Source of the DNA: Phocaeicola plebeius DSM 17135
GTDB lineage: Bacteria; Bacteroidota; Bacteroidia; Bacteroidales; Bacteroidaceae
Direction of reading: 5' to 3'
Length of the DNA: 64,000 nucleotides
Assembly: GCF_000187895.1 (NCBI RefSeq)
Contig: NZ_DS990127.1
Coordinates: forward strand, 142,894 to 206,893
Shown: positions 17,583 through 27,159 of the stretch, piece by piece
Numbering within the stretch: the stretch's first letter is position 1
Layout of the letters: each line of letters opens with the position of its first letter
The notes under the pieces: model-generated
The model's database searches: none
Told to the model about the DNA's origin: nothing
Seen by the model: the letters and a program-made list of their open reading frames with translations, nothing else
Program-made: the position numbers and the translations under genes

Positions 17583-17638
17583 TTAGGCATTTTTGAAGGT
17601 CGCTTGAAAGGACTCTTTTTGAGGAGAAATGAATATAA

Positions 17639-17684
17639 AAAGAAAGGCAACTCATCGTACTGGATAAGTTGCCTTTCTTTTTTT
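17639..17684 (-). terminator. Terminator downstream of tRNA-Pro
   Basis: Arms AGAAAGGCAAC and GTTGCCTTTCT with T/A runs on both sides form a strong hairpin just beyond the 3' end of the first tRNA-Pro on the minus strand. Confidence 0.7.
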
Positions 17685-17685
17685 G

Positions 17686-17760
17686 TCGGGGTAGCGGGAT
17701 TCGAACCCACGACCCCCTGCTCCCAAAGCAGGTGCGCTAACCGGACTGCGCTACACCCCG
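17686..17760 (-). tRNA. tRNA-Pro (anticodon UGG)
   Basis: On the minus strand a full cloverleaf is seen: acceptor CGGGGTG pairing with the 3' end, D-arm with 'AGCGCAGTCCGGTTAGCGC', anticodon stem CCTGC/GCAGG around the loop TTTGGGA (anticodon TGG), and T-arm 'GTGGGTTCGAATCCC'. The discriminator is A and CCA is not encoded. It is identical to the copy 35 bases away. Confidence 0.95.
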
Positions 17761-17795
17761 AACAATGTAATAACTTTTACTCTTTTTGACTTCTG

Positions 17796-17870
17796 TCGGG
17801 GTAGCGGGATTCGAACCCACGACCCCCTGCTCCCAAAGCAGGTGCGCTAACCGGACTGCGCTACACCCCG
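17796..17870 (-). tRNA. tRNA-Pro (anticodon UGG), second copy
   Basis: The same 75-base tRNA as at 17686-17760, with no difference seen. It is the upstream member of the pair on the minus strand and both are probably cut from one transcript. Confidence 0.95.
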
Positions 17871-18030
17871 AAGTGTCTTTCTCAAAAGCGATGCAAAGGT
17901 ATGGCTTTTTATTTTAATATGCAAATCCGGACGCTCTTTTTTTGCAGGAATTTTTCTGATATTTTTAAAATCGTTTGAAATTCAATGGAATAGAAAAAAT
18001 CTTTTTTTAGGGCGTCCGGATGGGCGTGAC

Positions 18031-20157
18031 TTATTTCTGTGGTTTCAGCCAGCGATCAAGCCAGTTGAAGAAAGTGCGTTGCCACAAAATACCGTTCTGC
18101 GGTTTCAATACCCAGTGGTTTTCGTCCGGGAAAATCAGCAGTTCGGCAGGAATACCTCTTAGTTTGGCAGCGTTGAATGCGGCCATACCCTGCGAAGCCA
18201 GGATACGGTAGTCTTTCTCGCCGTGGATGCAGAGGATAGGCGTATCCCATTTGTCGACAAACAGGTGAGGAGAGTTGGCATAGCTGCGCTTTACAGCTGG
18301 GTTGTTCTTGTCCCAGTACGGGCCACCCAAATCCCAGTTGGTGAACCAGAGTTCTTCGGTTTCGAGGTACTGCTGCTCCATGTTGAAGAATCCGTCGTGT
18401 GCGATGAAGGCCTTGAAACGCTTGTTGTGGTGTCCGGCCAGCCAGTATACAGAATATCCTCCGAAGCTGGCACCTACGCAACCCAAGCGGTCTTTATCTA
18501 CGTACGGTTCCTTGGCGATGTCGTCGATGGCGGTCAGGTAGTCGTCCATGCAGTGTCCGCCGTAGTTGGTGCTGATTTCTTCCAGCCATTCCATGCCGAA
18601 TCCCGGCAAACCGCGACGGTTGGGGGCGATGATGATGTAATCGTTGGCAGCCATAATCTGGAAGTTCCAGCGGTAGCTCCAGAACTGGCTGACGGGGCTC
18701 TGCGGACCGCCTTCACAGAACAGCAGGGTAGGGTATTTCTTGTTCGGGTCGAAGTCTACCGGATAGATTACCCATGAGAGCATGTCTTTACCATCGACAG
18801 TCTTTGTCCAGCGGGCTTCTACTTTACCTAACTTCAGCTGCTTGAAAATGTGGTCGTTTTCCTGCGTGATGCGGGTTACCTCATTGGCCTTGTTCAGGTT
18901 GACAGTGAACAGCTCGTCGGCTTCGCTGATAGAGTGACGCTTGGTGAGAAGTTGTCCGTCGCCCAGCATTTCTACAGAGGCATAGTCGTACATGCCTTCT
19001 GTAAGCTGTTCCACTTCTCCCTTCAGGTTTGTGCGGTGAATCATGCTGGTGGCATGCCATACACCGGTGAAATAGAGAGTCTGGTTATCCGGAGCCCAGC
19101 AGTAGCTGTCCACACCCGACTGGAAGGATTCAGTAACGTAAGTCTTCTTGCCGTTCTTCAAGTCCATTACGCAAAGGCGGTTGCGGTCGCTTTCGTATCC
19201 GTTGCGCTCCATGCTTTGCCAGGCAATGAATCCGCCGTCGGGGGAGAACTGCGGGTTCGTGTCGTAACCCATGTTCTTGTCGGTAGCGTCTTCCTTGCAG
19301 AGGTTGCGGGTCTGCTTGGTTTCCAGATTATACAGGTAAATGTCCGAATCGGTAGAGATGGCGTATTCCAGTCCGGTTTTCTTGCGGCAGGTATACGCAA
19401 TGCATTTGGAGTCAGGACTCCACGTAAGTTGTTCGATGCCACCGAAAGGCTTCATCGGCGATTCGTAGGGGGCGCCAGCCAGGATGTCGGTCGCTTCGCC
19501 TACCTTGTTTCCGGCAAATGGAGCCACGAACGGATGCGGTACGGTTTGCACCCACTCATCCCAGTGCTTGTACATCAGGTCGTCTATCACCATTCCGCTG
19601 GCCTTGTCCAGATCAGGATACTTGTCGACGGTGCGTTCGCCGTATTTCACCTGTGAGATGAAGAGCACCTTGCTCTCGTCGGGTGAGAACTTGAATCCGT
19701 CAATTCCTCCGGCAAATGAAGAAAGCTGTACGCGTTCGCTGCCGTCGGGATTCATTTCCCAAATCTGGCTGTTACCGTCGGCATCCGGTGCCAGGAAAGC
19801 AAGCTTGCTGCCGTTCTTGATCCATGCAGGTTCTCCCTCGCTGGCAGCTGTAGTGGTGAGCAGCTGGTTGCCTGAGCCGTCGGCATTCATTACGTAGATA
19901 ACCAGGTGGCTCTTGTTTTCTTTCACGCTGTAGTAAGACACCGTGTAGGCAATGCGTTTGCCGTCGGGCGATACACAGGAACTTCCGATGCGTCCCATGG
20001 CCCAGAGTGTTTCAGGGGTCATACGGCCGTCTTTTACCGTAACCTCCTGCTTGCCGATGATGGGGCCATCTGTCTGTGCGGCTTTTTCAGGACCTACACA
20101 GGCCGATGTGGCGAGCATCATGGCTGCTGTCATAGTCATAAAATCTGTTTTTTTCAT
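18031..20157 (-). CDS. S9 family prolyl oligopeptidase-like lipoprotein (DPP5-like)
   Basis: A 708-residue exported peptidase. It has a signal peptide with a lipobox-like 'TSAC' (Cys about 20), then a beta-propeller made of repeated 'SPDGKRIAYT'-type blades, and a C-terminal alpha/beta hydrolase domain. The nucleophile is in 'GCVGASFGGYSVYW', the acid in 'HGEKDYRI' and the His in 'PDENHWVL'. The set resembles dipeptidyl peptidase 5 of Porphyromonas, which takes dipeptides from peptide ends in the periplasm. The exact specificity is inferred. Confidence 0.87.
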   Translation of the reverse strand: MKKTDFMTMTAAMMLATSACVGPEKAAQTDGPIIGKQEVTVKDGRMTPETLWAMGRIGSSCVSPDGKRIAYTVSYYSVKENKSHLVIYVMNADGSGNQLLTTTAASEGEPAWIKNGSKLAFLAPDADGNSQIWEMNPDGSERVQLSSFAGGIDGFKFSPDESKVLFISQVKYGERTVDKYPDLDKASGMVIDDLMYKHWDEWVQTVPHPFVAPFAGNKVGEATDILAGAPYESPMKPFGGIEQLTWSPDSKCIAYTCRKKTGLEYAISTDSDIYLYNLETKQTRNLCKEDATDKNMGYDTNPQFSPDGGFIAWQSMERNGYESDRNRLCVMDLKNGKKTYVTESFQSGVDSYCWAPDNQTLYFTGVWHATSMIHRTNLKGEVEQLTEGMYDYASVEMLGDGQLLTKRHSISEADELFTVNLNKANEVTRITQENDHIFKQLKLGKVEARWTKTVDGKDMLSWVIYPVDFDPNKKYPTLLFCEGGPQSPVSQFWSYRWNFQIMAANDYIIIAPNRRGLPGFGMEWLEEISTNYGGHCMDDYLTAIDDIAKEPYVDKDRLGCVGASFGGYSVYWLAGHHNKRFKAFIAHDGFFNMEQQYLETEELWFTNWDLGGPYWDKNNPAVKRSYANSPHLFVDKWDTPILCIHGEKDYRILASQGMAAFNAAKLRGIPAELLIFPDENHWVLKPQNGILWQRTFFNWLDRWLKPQK

Positions 20158-20180
20158 GTGTTTATTTGATGGTTTGATGA

Positions 20181-21071
20181 TTAAAATTCTTCGTTGTGGA
20201 TTTTTCTTTTTGAGTCACTCTCGAGTTCCTTTCCGCAGTATTTGCAATAGACGGCTTCTGCGTCGTGGCCTGTCTGGTGGCAATGCGGGCACTGGCGTTC
20301 TGCCTGCTTTTTCTGCTGGCTTACCATGGCCGCCGATACGATTCCTGTAGGTACGGCAATGATGGTGTAACCGGTGAGCATGATGATGGCCGACAGAAAT
20401 CGTCCTACCGGAGTAACGGGAGTGATGTCGCCATAACCTACGGTGGTCATGGTAACAATGGCCCAGTAGATGCTGTTGGGAATGTTGTTGAACTCAGATC
20501 CGGGCACGTCGCCTTCAATCATGTACATGACTGTTCCCATGGAGGTAACCAAGATGAGGACAAAAAAGAAAAATACGGATATTTTCGGTGCGCTGATGCG
20601 CAGGGAGCGCAGTAGCAGATTGCCTTCACTGATGAAAGAGAACAGTTTGAAAATGCGGAATATCCGGATGAGCCGGAAGGCCCGGATGACCAGCAGGTAG
20701 TGTGCTCCCTTCAGGAAGAAGCTCAGGTAAACCGGCAGGGTGGCCAGCAAGTCCACCAGCCCGAAGAAGCTGAATATGTATTTCCGGGGATTTTTCAGGC
20801 AGTAAATACGGGCCAGGTATTCTATGGTAAAGAAGAGAGTAAGAAGATACTCTAATAATCGCAATACCCAGTAAGCCGTGGGAGAAAACAGGTGCATGCT
20901 TTCTAGTATGACCATCAGTACGCTAAGAATGATGCTGCTGATTAATATGATGTCGAACAGTCTTCCTTTTGGCGTGTCTGATTCGAAAACGATGGAATAT
21001 ACTTTCTGCTTCAATGTTTCATTGTGCAGGAAATGCTGCCATCGGGTATAGAGTTTTGAAAAGTAGTTCAT
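20181..21071 (-). CDS. Voltage-gated potassium channel-like protein with zinc-ribbon tail
   Basis: About 296 residues from the ATG at 21069-21071. A -7 box at 21090-21098 lies inside the longer frame that would start at 21104, which argues for the later start. There are six membrane segments: an S4-like helix with regularly spaced Arg ('VIRAFRLIRIFRIFKLF') and a pore loop with the K+ filter 'TMTTVGYGDITPVT'. The C-terminus carries two CxxC pairs ('CPHCHQ' and 'CKYCGKEL'), a small zinc ribbon. It should conduct K+ across the inner membrane. It follows yidC after a strong terminator. Confidence 0.88.
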   Translation of the reverse strand: MNYFSKLYTRWQHFLHNETLKQKVYSIVFESDTPKGRLFDIILISSIILSVLMVILESMHLFSPTAYWVLRLLEYLLTLFFTIEYLARIYCLKNPRKYIFSFFGLVDLLATLPVYLSFFLKGAHYLLVIRAFRLIRIFRIFKLFSFISEGNLLLRSLRISAPKISVFFFFVLILVTSMGTVMYMIEGDVPGSEFNNIPNSIYWAIVTMTTVGYGDITPVTPVGRFLSAIIMLTGYTIIAVPTGIVSAAMVSQQKKQAERQCPHCHQTGHDAEAVYCKYCGKELESDSKRKIHNEEF

Positions 21072-21089
21072 GGCTTTACCTTTGTTTTT

Positions 21090-21098
21090 GCAAAGGTA
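21090..21098 (-). promoter_or_regulatory. -7 promoter box for the channel gene
   Basis: The minus strand reads TACCTTTGC, an exact match, about 19 bases before the ATG at 21071. It helps to fix the start of the channel gene. Confidence 0.55.
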
Positions 21099-21130
21099 AG
21101 ACAATAAATGGAAAAAGAGGAATGTAGCAG

Positions 21131-21180
21131 AAAAAAGCGCGCCCCTCGATGGCTTGTCTGTATGCCATTGAGGGGCGCGC
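21131..21180 (-). terminator. Strong terminator after yidC
   Basis: A GC-rich hairpin, GCGCGCCCCTCGATGGC / GCCATTGAGGGGCGCGC (21137-21153 and 21164-21180, one G-T pair), followed on the minus strand by six T. Confidence 0.85.
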
Positions 21181-21205
21181 TGCTATATTAAGTGAGATAA
21201 TCTTT

Positions 21206-23065
21206 TTATTTTTTCTTACCTCCCATGCGTTCCTGACGTTCTTTCTGGAGACGTTCCTGTTCTTTCTGCAGGGCTTCCAGTTTGGCCATCAGTCCGCTTG
21301 CCTTTTGCTGTGAAGGTTCCTTCTTGTTGGCTTCCAGCTGGGCGAGCAATTTCTTTTCATCGGTCATGCGGCGCATAATCCACATGGTAATGATACCAAT
21401 CAGACCGGAGATGAAGTAGTAGTAGCTCAATCCGGATGCGTAGTCATTGAAGATGAAGAAGAACATCACAGGCATGATGTACATCATCCATTTCATGGCA
21501 GCCATCTGCGGATTGTTGCCCATATCCTGCTGTTTCATCATGATGATCTGGTTGAGCACCGTAGTGATGCTGAACAGCAGACAGAACAGACTCAGGTGGT
21601 TGCCTAACAACGGGATGTGGTAGCTCCAGCTAATCAGGTCGTCGTAAGCCGAAAGGTCATCAGCCCACAAGAATCCCTGCTGACGCAACTCGATAGCGTT
21701 CGGCACAAAGAAGAAGAGGGCCATGAAGACCGGAGTCTGCAACAACATCGGCAGACAGCCGCCCATCGGACTGACATTGTACTGGCGATAGAGGGCCATG
21801 GTTTCCTGCTGTTTCTTCAGGGCATCTTCCTGCTTCGGATATTTGGCGTTAATCTTATCTACATACGGTTTCAGGGCACGCATCTTGGCAGATGATATGA
21901 AAGACTTCCAGGTGGTAGGGAGTACCAGTACCTTGACGATGATAGTCATAAGCAAGATAACCATACCCATGCTCAGTCCCCAGCCTGACAACCAGTCGAA
22001 CAGGTTGATGGTGAACCAGCGGTTAATCAGGCGGATAATCGGCCATCCCAGGTAAACCAGATCTTCCAGTTCCTGATCTTTATCTTTAAAGCTCAAGTCA
22101 TTGCTGGCCAGTAGTGTCTTGAAGTGGTTCGGACCAAAGTAGAACTGCATGTGCGAAGCTTTGGCACCTGTCGGGTCGAAAGCTGTCTTCATGTCGGCTG
22201 CATAGTTCTTCATGTAGCCGCTTCCCTGCTGTTCCATTTTTGATTCGAGTGTGGCATTGTCAAAGTTCTGCTCAGCCATGAACACACAGGAGAAATACTG
22301 ATTCTTGAAAGCTACCCAGTCGAGTGATTCAGGAATGGTTTCTTTCTCATCTTTTGTTTCGCTCAAGTAATCGAAGCTGTCGTCCACCGGCTTGTAGGTC
22401 AATGACGTGTAACGCTGTTCGAAGTTGTAACCTTTCTCCATCTGGCGGGCACGCTGTTTCCATTCGATGTTCATGCTCTTGGTAGAAGGAGAGAAGAAAT
22501 TCTGCATGCCGCTGGCCTGAACGGTAAGGTCTACCATGTACGAATTGGGCAGCAGTCGGTAGTTGAAGTCCAGATGTCCGCCGTTGGCTGCGTTCAGTCG
22601 CATGGTCACGGTAGAATCGGTCACATTGGTCGCCTCGAAATACATTTGCTGGCTGAGGATGTTCTCGTTCTTTCCTTCAAAACCGAAATTCATGGAAGCA
22701 TCTTCGCCGTCGAACAGAACGAGAGGCTGCTTCTTCTGGTCTTTATACTCTTTCAGCAGGGCCTTGCTTACTCGTCCGCCTTTGTTGGAGAAAGTCAGCT
22801 GAACCAGCTCGTTCTCCAGTACGGTAAACTGTTCCGTACCCTGTGCGGCTTGGAAGAAGAGGGAAGTGCTGTCGGGGCGTGCCGCCTCAATGGCTGCAGC
22901 AGCCTGCTTTTCCTGAGCTTCTTCTTGTTGCTTGATAACCTGTTGAATAGAGTCCTGATAGTGCTGTGCGCGTGCTCTTTCTTCCTGGCTGGGGCGGTTG
23001 TAGATACCGAATCCCACGATGACCGCTCCAATCAGGATAAAGCCCACTAACGTGTTTTTGTCCAT
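21206..23065 (-). CDS. yidC: YidC membrane protein insertase
   Basis: A 619-residue protein with an N-terminal membrane anchor ('NTLVGFILIGAVIVGFGIYN'), a large periplasmic domain (about 60-350) and the five-helix insertase core ('GWGLSMGMVILLMTIIVKVL', 'MSPMGGCLPMLLQTPVFMAL', 'SYYYFISGLIGIITMWIM'), ending in a Lys/Arg/Gln-rich tail. It inserts and folds inner-membrane proteins alone or with SecYEG. It begins 29 bases after pyrG in the same direction and so may share its transcript. Confidence 0.96.
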   Translation of the reverse strand: MDKNTLVGFILIGAVIVGFGIYNRPSQEERARAQHYQDSIQQVIKQQEEAQEKQAAAAIEAARPDSTSLFFQAAQGTEQFTVLENELVQLTFSNKGGRVSKALLKEYKDQKKQPLVLFDGEDASMNFGFEGKNENILSQQMYFEATNVTDSTVTMRLNAANGGHLDFNYRLLPNSYMVDLTVQASGMQNFFSPSTKSMNIEWKQRARQMEKGYNFEQRYTSLTYKPVDDSFDYLSETKDEKETIPESLDWVAFKNQYFSCVFMAEQNFDNATLESKMEQQGSGYMKNYAADMKTAFDPTGAKASHMQFYFGPNHFKTLLASNDLSFKDKDQELEDLVYLGWPIIRLINRWFTINLFDWLSGWGLSMGMVILLMTIIVKVLVLPTTWKSFISSAKMRALKPYVDKINAKYPKQEDALKKQQETMALYRQYNVSPMGGCLPMLLQTPVFMALFFFVPNAIELRQQGFLWADDLSAYDDLISWSYHIPLLGNHLSLFCLLFSITTVLNQIIMMKQQDMGNNPQMAAMKWMMYIMPVMFFFIFNDYASGLSYYYFISGLIGIITMWIMRRMTDEKKLLAQLEANKKEPSQQKASGLMAKLEALQKEQERLQKERQERMGGKKK

Positions 23066-23094
23066 TTCTATTTTTTTACAATGTTATGTTTGGT

Positions 23095-24693
23095 TTATTT
23101 GCTGATAGCTGCCTTGATGAACGACAGGAACAGCGGATGTGGTTTCAGTACCGTACTGCTGTATTCCGGATGGAACTGTGTACCGATGAACCATTTCAGG
23201 GTCGGGATTTCCACGATTTCCACCAGGTCAGATTCCGGATTGATACCTACACATTTCATGCCCGCCTTTTCGAATTCTTCCTTGTAGTTGTTGTTGAATT
23301 CGTAGCGGTGGCGGTGACGTTCCTGGATGTGTTCACTCTGGTAAGCCTCATAAGTCTTGGAGTTCGGGTCGATAACACACTCGTAAGCTCCCAGACGCAT
23401 GGTACCACCCATGTTGGTGATGGATTTCTGTTCCTCCATGATGTCGATTACATTGTGCGGAGTCTTTTCGTCCATTTCACGGCTGTTGGCATCGGCATAT
23501 CCCAGTACGTTTCGTGCGAATTCGATGGCAATGCACTGCATACCCAGACAGATACCGAATGTCGGTACGTTGTGTGTACGGCAGTACTTGATAGCTACGA
23601 ACTTACCTTCGATACCACGCTGTCCGAATCCCGGGCAGATGATGACACCATCCATGTCTTTCAGGTGCTCTTCAATGTTGTCGTCGGTTAGGTTCTCACT
23701 ATTGATAAAGTGAATGTCGGCCTTGCGGTCATTATAAGTTGCTGCTTGTGAAAGGGCTTCCAAGATTGATTTGTAGGCATCCTGCAAATCGTATTTTCCT
23801 ACCAGTCCGATTCTTACCTTCTCTGTCGCATTGTGACGACGGTTCAGGAAGTCTCTCCACGGGCCGAGGGTAGGAGTTTCGCCTACCGGAAGTCCCATCT
23901 TTTCAAGGATAGTTACATCCAGTTTCTGTTCCTGCATACGCAAAGGTACTTCGTAGATGGTCGGCATGTCCATTGACTGGATAACGGCGTTGTCGTCTAC
24001 GTTACAGAACAAAGCAACTTTCTTTCTCAGTCCCATGCTGAGCTCGTGTTCTGTACGAAGCACCAGAATATCCGGCTGGATACCTACAGACTGCAGTTCT
24101 TTAACAGAGTGCTGTGTCGGTTTGGTTTTCAATTCACCGGCAGCAGCCAAATAAGGTACATAAGTCAAGTGTACGCACAAAGCGTTCTTCCCTAATTCCC
24201 ATTTCAGCTGGCGGATGCTTTCCAGATAAGGAAGTGATTCGATATCGCCCACAGTTCCTCCGATTTCAGTAATGACGAAATCGAATTTGTATTTGTTGCC
24301 CAGCAATTTGACATTGCGTTTAATTTCGTCAGTGATGTGAGGGATAATCTGGATAGTCTTGCCAAGATAGTCTCCACGACGTTCCTTGTCGATTACACTC
24401 TTGTAGATACGTCCGGTAGTGATGTTGTTGGCTTTGGTAGTTTGGATGCCTAAGAAGCGTTCGTAGTGTCCTAAGTCAAGGTCGGCTTCATGTCCGTCTA
24501 CGGTTACGTAGCATTCTCCGTGTTCATAGGGATTCAGGGTTCCCGGGTCGATGTTGATATACGGGTCGAACTTCTGGATGGTTACGCTGTAGCCTCTGGC
24601 CTGCAGCAACTTACCGATAGATGATGAGATGATTCCTTTTCCTAATGAAGAGGCTACACCACCTGTTACGAAAATATACTTTGTTTCTGCCAC
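23095..24693 (-). CDS. pyrG: CTP synthase
   Basis: A 532-residue enzyme with the synthetase domain first ('KYIFVTGGVASSLGKGIISS', 'DPYINIDPGTLNPYEHGE', 'TEIGGTVGDIES') and a class I glutamine amidotransferase domain behind (nucleophile in 'FGICLGMQCIAIEFA', His-Glu in 'TQFHPEYSS'). It makes CTP from UTP, ATP and glutamine. A -7 box is at 24821-24829. The start is set by the strongly conserved N-terminus. Confidence 0.97.
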   Translation of the reverse strand: MAETKYIFVTGGVASSLGKGIISSSIGKLLQARGYSVTIQKFDPYINIDPGTLNPYEHGECYVTVDGHEADLDLGHYERFLGIQTTKANNITTGRIYKSVIDKERRGDYLGKTIQIIPHITDEIKRNVKLLGNKYKFDFVITEIGGTVGDIESLPYLESIRQLKWELGKNALCVHLTYVPYLAAAGELKTKPTQHSVKELQSVGIQPDILVLRTEHELSMGLRKKVALFCNVDDNAVIQSMDMPTIYEVPLRMQEQKLDVTILEKMGLPVGETPTLGPWRDFLNRRHNATEKVRIGLVGKYDLQDAYKSILEALSQAATYNDRKADIHFINSENLTDDNIEEHLKDMDGVIICPGFGQRGIEGKFVAIKYCRTHNVPTFGICLGMQCIAIEFARNVLGYADANSREMDEKTPHNVIDIMEEQKSITNMGGTMRLGAYECVIDPNSKTYEAYQSEHIQERHRHRYEFNNNYKEEFEKAGMKCVGINPESDLVEIVEIPTLKWFIGTQFHPEYSSTVLKPHPLFLSFIKAAISK

Positions 24694-25032
24694 AATATGA
24701 ATATTTAAAAATTAAATTCAACAGTTTAATGTAGTCTACTTTCTTTTCTCTTAAAAAAGTAACTACAGGAAAGCGGGAAACGATATTTTTCCCACATGGA
24801 AGAACTACTTCTTCAAGTTTGCAAAATTATAAAAAAAAGCTGAACCCACAAAAGTAAGAAGAGTAAAACCGTGTTTAACTTCAAATATCCTTAAGTTTTC
24901 CGGTAGATGTACAAGTAAAATTTTAAACAATGGAGGACAGAAAATAGTTTATTGTGTAATTAGTAGGTACGAAAGCAAACTTCTTTGGGAAATAAATCGT
25001 ACTTTTGCACAAGATTTTAAGAATGACGAATA
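24694..25032. promoter_or_regulatory. Divergent promoter region, pyrG and DUF3078-like gene
   Basis: A 339-base gene-free stretch between divergent genes. On the minus strand TAATTTTGC (24821-24829) can serve pyrG, leaving a leader of about 120 bases. On the plus strand TACTTTTGC (25000-25008) is 24 bases before the DUF3078-like gene. No riboswitch or RNA gene is recognised in the middle part. Confidence 0.55.
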
Positions 25033-26499
25033 ATGAAAAAGACGGGTCTTTTTGTGGTATTATTAACAATGTGCGGTGGGTTGGCTGCACAAAATATTGA
25101 GGTTTCTTCGGATTCTGTAAAAAATGAGGTAGATTCTTTGAGTGTGACCGCTTCTATGGATAGTTTGCGGACGCCCTTAGAAAAAAAAGTAGTTCCGGTA
25201 GTGAAAAAGAAGGTGGAATTACCTCCTTTGGAAGTACGAAATTTCTGGCGGATGTTGCAGAATTTCCGTCAGGATTATAATGCCCAGCTGGAGCGCTGGG
25301 ACGATATTTACTTGTTGATTACAGGTATTCGTCCTAATCCGGATTATTATAAATTGTCGATGCCGGCCACTTATTATGAGGCACCGATTGAGCAGGCTTT
25401 CAGTATTTCTGATTGGAAGCCTCAGATACCTTTTATAAAAGAGAATGTACTGGAAAAACAGTTGCCTCAGGTAGCCGATTTGCGCCATTCTGTTCAGGTA
25501 GATAAGGCTGTAAACCGACAGTTGCTTTCTTTTTACTTGTCTTATCCGAACTTGGTGAAACAAAATGAGGAAAATTTAAAAGGGTTAAAACCAATATATG
25601 GTGAAGTGATTGTGGATCAGCCGCGAACAGAGAATTTGCTCGATATGATGCAGAATGATGAACTTCCTAATCGGGTGACGGAAAAAGACTTGCTGGTTAT
25701 CAAACCTAATTTCTGGACCTTTGGTGGAAACGGTTATCTGCAGTTCTCGCAGAACTATATTTCCAAGAACTGGTATAAGGGTGGTGAAAGTACAAAATCA
25801 TTACTCTCCGGATTTACCTGGCAGGCTAACTATGATGACAGACAACGTGTTCAGTTTGAAAATAAGATTGAGTGGAAATTAGGCTTTATTACAGCTCCTT
25901 CAGATACAGTGCATAGTTACAAAGCTAATAATGACCTCCTTCGTTTGAGCTCTAAACTGGGTTATAAGGCATTCAGTACATGGTACTATACATTGTCGGC
26001 AGAATTCAAGACACAGTTCTTCTCAAACTATGAGACTAACTCTGACAACTTGGTTTCTGCTTTCTTCTCGCCGGCTGAACTGAACGTCGGTCTCGGTATG
26101 GACTACAAGTTCGTGAAGGATGGAGTTTGCAACTTGTCTGTGCTGGTGAACCCGATAAACTACACCTTGTATAGTGTGGCCAGTGACAGGGTAGACCCGA
26201 CGAAGTTTAACATTGAAGCAGGTTATAAACGAGAAAGTGTATGGGGTTCTCGTTTGGAATCCACATTGAAATGGAAAATGTTTTCAATTTTGATGTGGGA
26301 GTCTCGTCTTTCTTATACTACCAACTATGAGAAAGTGTTGGGTGAATGGGAAAATACGTTCACTTTCACAATTAATAAATATCTTTCGACGAAATTGTTT
26401 GTCCATGGCCGATTTGACGATGGGGTGACTCGTGAAGAAGATAAAAGCTATTTTCAGTTACAGGAACTGCTTAGTTTTGGTTTAAGTTATACTTGGTAA
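25033..26499 (+). CDS. DUF3078-like outer-membrane beta-barrel protein
   Basis: A 488-residue exported protein: a signal peptide (about 1-19, 'GLFVVLLTMCGGLAAQ'), a Ser/Asp/Val-rich linker, then a long beta-rich region of alternating aromatic strands ('YLQFSQNYISKNWYKGGEST', 'FTWQANYDDRQRVQFENKIE', 'LLSFGLSYTW' at the very end). The NWYKGGE segment and the terminal Trp are typical of DUF3078-type Bacteroidetes outer-membrane proteins of unknown role. The TRIC-type gene follows 10 bases later and is probably cotranscribed. Confidence 0.7.
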   Translation: MKKTGLFVVLLTMCGGLAAQNIEVSSDSVKNEVDSLSVTASMDSLRTPLEKKVVPVVKKKVELPPLEVRNFWRMLQNFRQDYNAQLERWDDIYLLITGIRPNPDYYKLSMPATYYEAPIEQAFSISDWKPQIPFIKENVLEKQLPQVADLRHSVQVDKAVNRQLLSFYLSYPNLVKQNEENLKGLKPIYGEVIVDQPRTENLLDMMQNDELPNRVTEKDLLVIKPNFWTFGGNGYLQFSQNYISKNWYKGGESTKSLLSGFTWQANYDDRQRVQFENKIEWKLGFITAPSDTVHSYKANNDLLRLSSKLGYKAFSTWYYTLSAEFKTQFFSNYETNSDNLVSAFFSPAELNVGLGMDYKFVKDGVCNLSVLVNPINYTLYSVASDRVDPTKFNIEAGYKRESVWGSRLESTLKWKMFSILMWESRLSYTTNYEKVLGEWENTFTFTINKYLSTKLFVHGRFDDGVTREEDKSYFQLQELLSFGLSYTW

Positions 26500-26509
26500 A
26501 ATATTTGCT

Positions 26510-27145
26510 ATGGACGTTTTTTTTCAGATGCCTTCGTTTGTAACGATACTGGATTTTGTGGGGACTTTCGCTTTTGCCATTAGTGGTATACGGCTTGCCT
26601 CTGCCAAGCGGTTTGACTGGTTTGGTGCCTATGTGGTTGGATTGGCTACTGCTATTGGGGGAGGAACGATTCGTGACTTGTTGCTGGATGTAACTCCAGC
26701 CTGGATGACAGACCCGATGTACCTGATTTGTACGGCCTTTGCCATGTTTTTTGTTATTTTGTTTGGAAAATATGTCATTCGACTGAACAATACGTTCTTT
26801 ATTTTTGACACCATTGGTTTGGCGCTGTTTACAATCGTCGGATTCAGTAAGGCGTATACATTAGGGTATCCGTTCTGGATTGCTATTATTATGGGAAGTA
26901 TTACCGGTGCAGCAGGAGGGGTGTTGCGTGATATATTTATTAACGAAATTCCGCTGATATTCCGTAAAGAGATTTATGCTATGGCCTGTGTGATTGGCGG
27001 ACTGGTTTACTGGATTTGTCTGATGCTGGATATGGAATCTGTGCTTGCACAGATTATTGGAGGAATCACAGTGTTTGTAGCCCGTATTCTGGCAGTCAAA
27101 TATAAAATTACTCTTCCGATTTTGAAAGGAGATCCGGAGCCCTGA
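26510..27145 (+). CDS. TRIC-type cation channel (UPF0126/YicG family)
   Basis: A 211-residue inner-membrane protein with seven hydrophobic segments in two repeats, each holding the family signature: 'TAIGGGTIRDLLLD' (about 46-59) and 'GAAGGVLRDIFINE' (about 129-142). Bacterial TRIC proteins form trimeric monovalent cation channels. The start used gives 'MDVFFQMPSFVTILDFVGTF'; an internal Met at residue 7 is an alternative. Confidence 0.88.
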   Translation: MDVFFQMPSFVTILDFVGTFAFAISGIRLASAKRFDWFGAYVVGLATAIGGGTIRDLLLDVTPAWMTDPMYLICTAFAMFFVILFGKYVIRLNNTFFIFDTIGLALFTIVGFSKAYTLGYPFWIAIIMGSITGAAGGVLRDIFINEIPLIFRKEIYAMACVIGGLVYWICLMLDMESVLAQIIGGITVFVARILAVKYKITLPILKGDPEP

Positions 27146-27159
27146 CTCCGGTTCCTTTA
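27125..27159. terminator. Bidirectional terminator
   Basis: Stem AAAGGA..CCGGAG pairing with CTCCGG..TCCTTT, overlapping the last codons of the TRIC-type gene and the end of the convergent mtgA. Confidence 0.6.

Noticed and set aside
17508..17789. A 93-residue reading frame through the tRNA-Pro region
   Set aside because: Its second half is the antisense of tRNA-Pro, a well-known false protein, and its first half is hairpin sequence.
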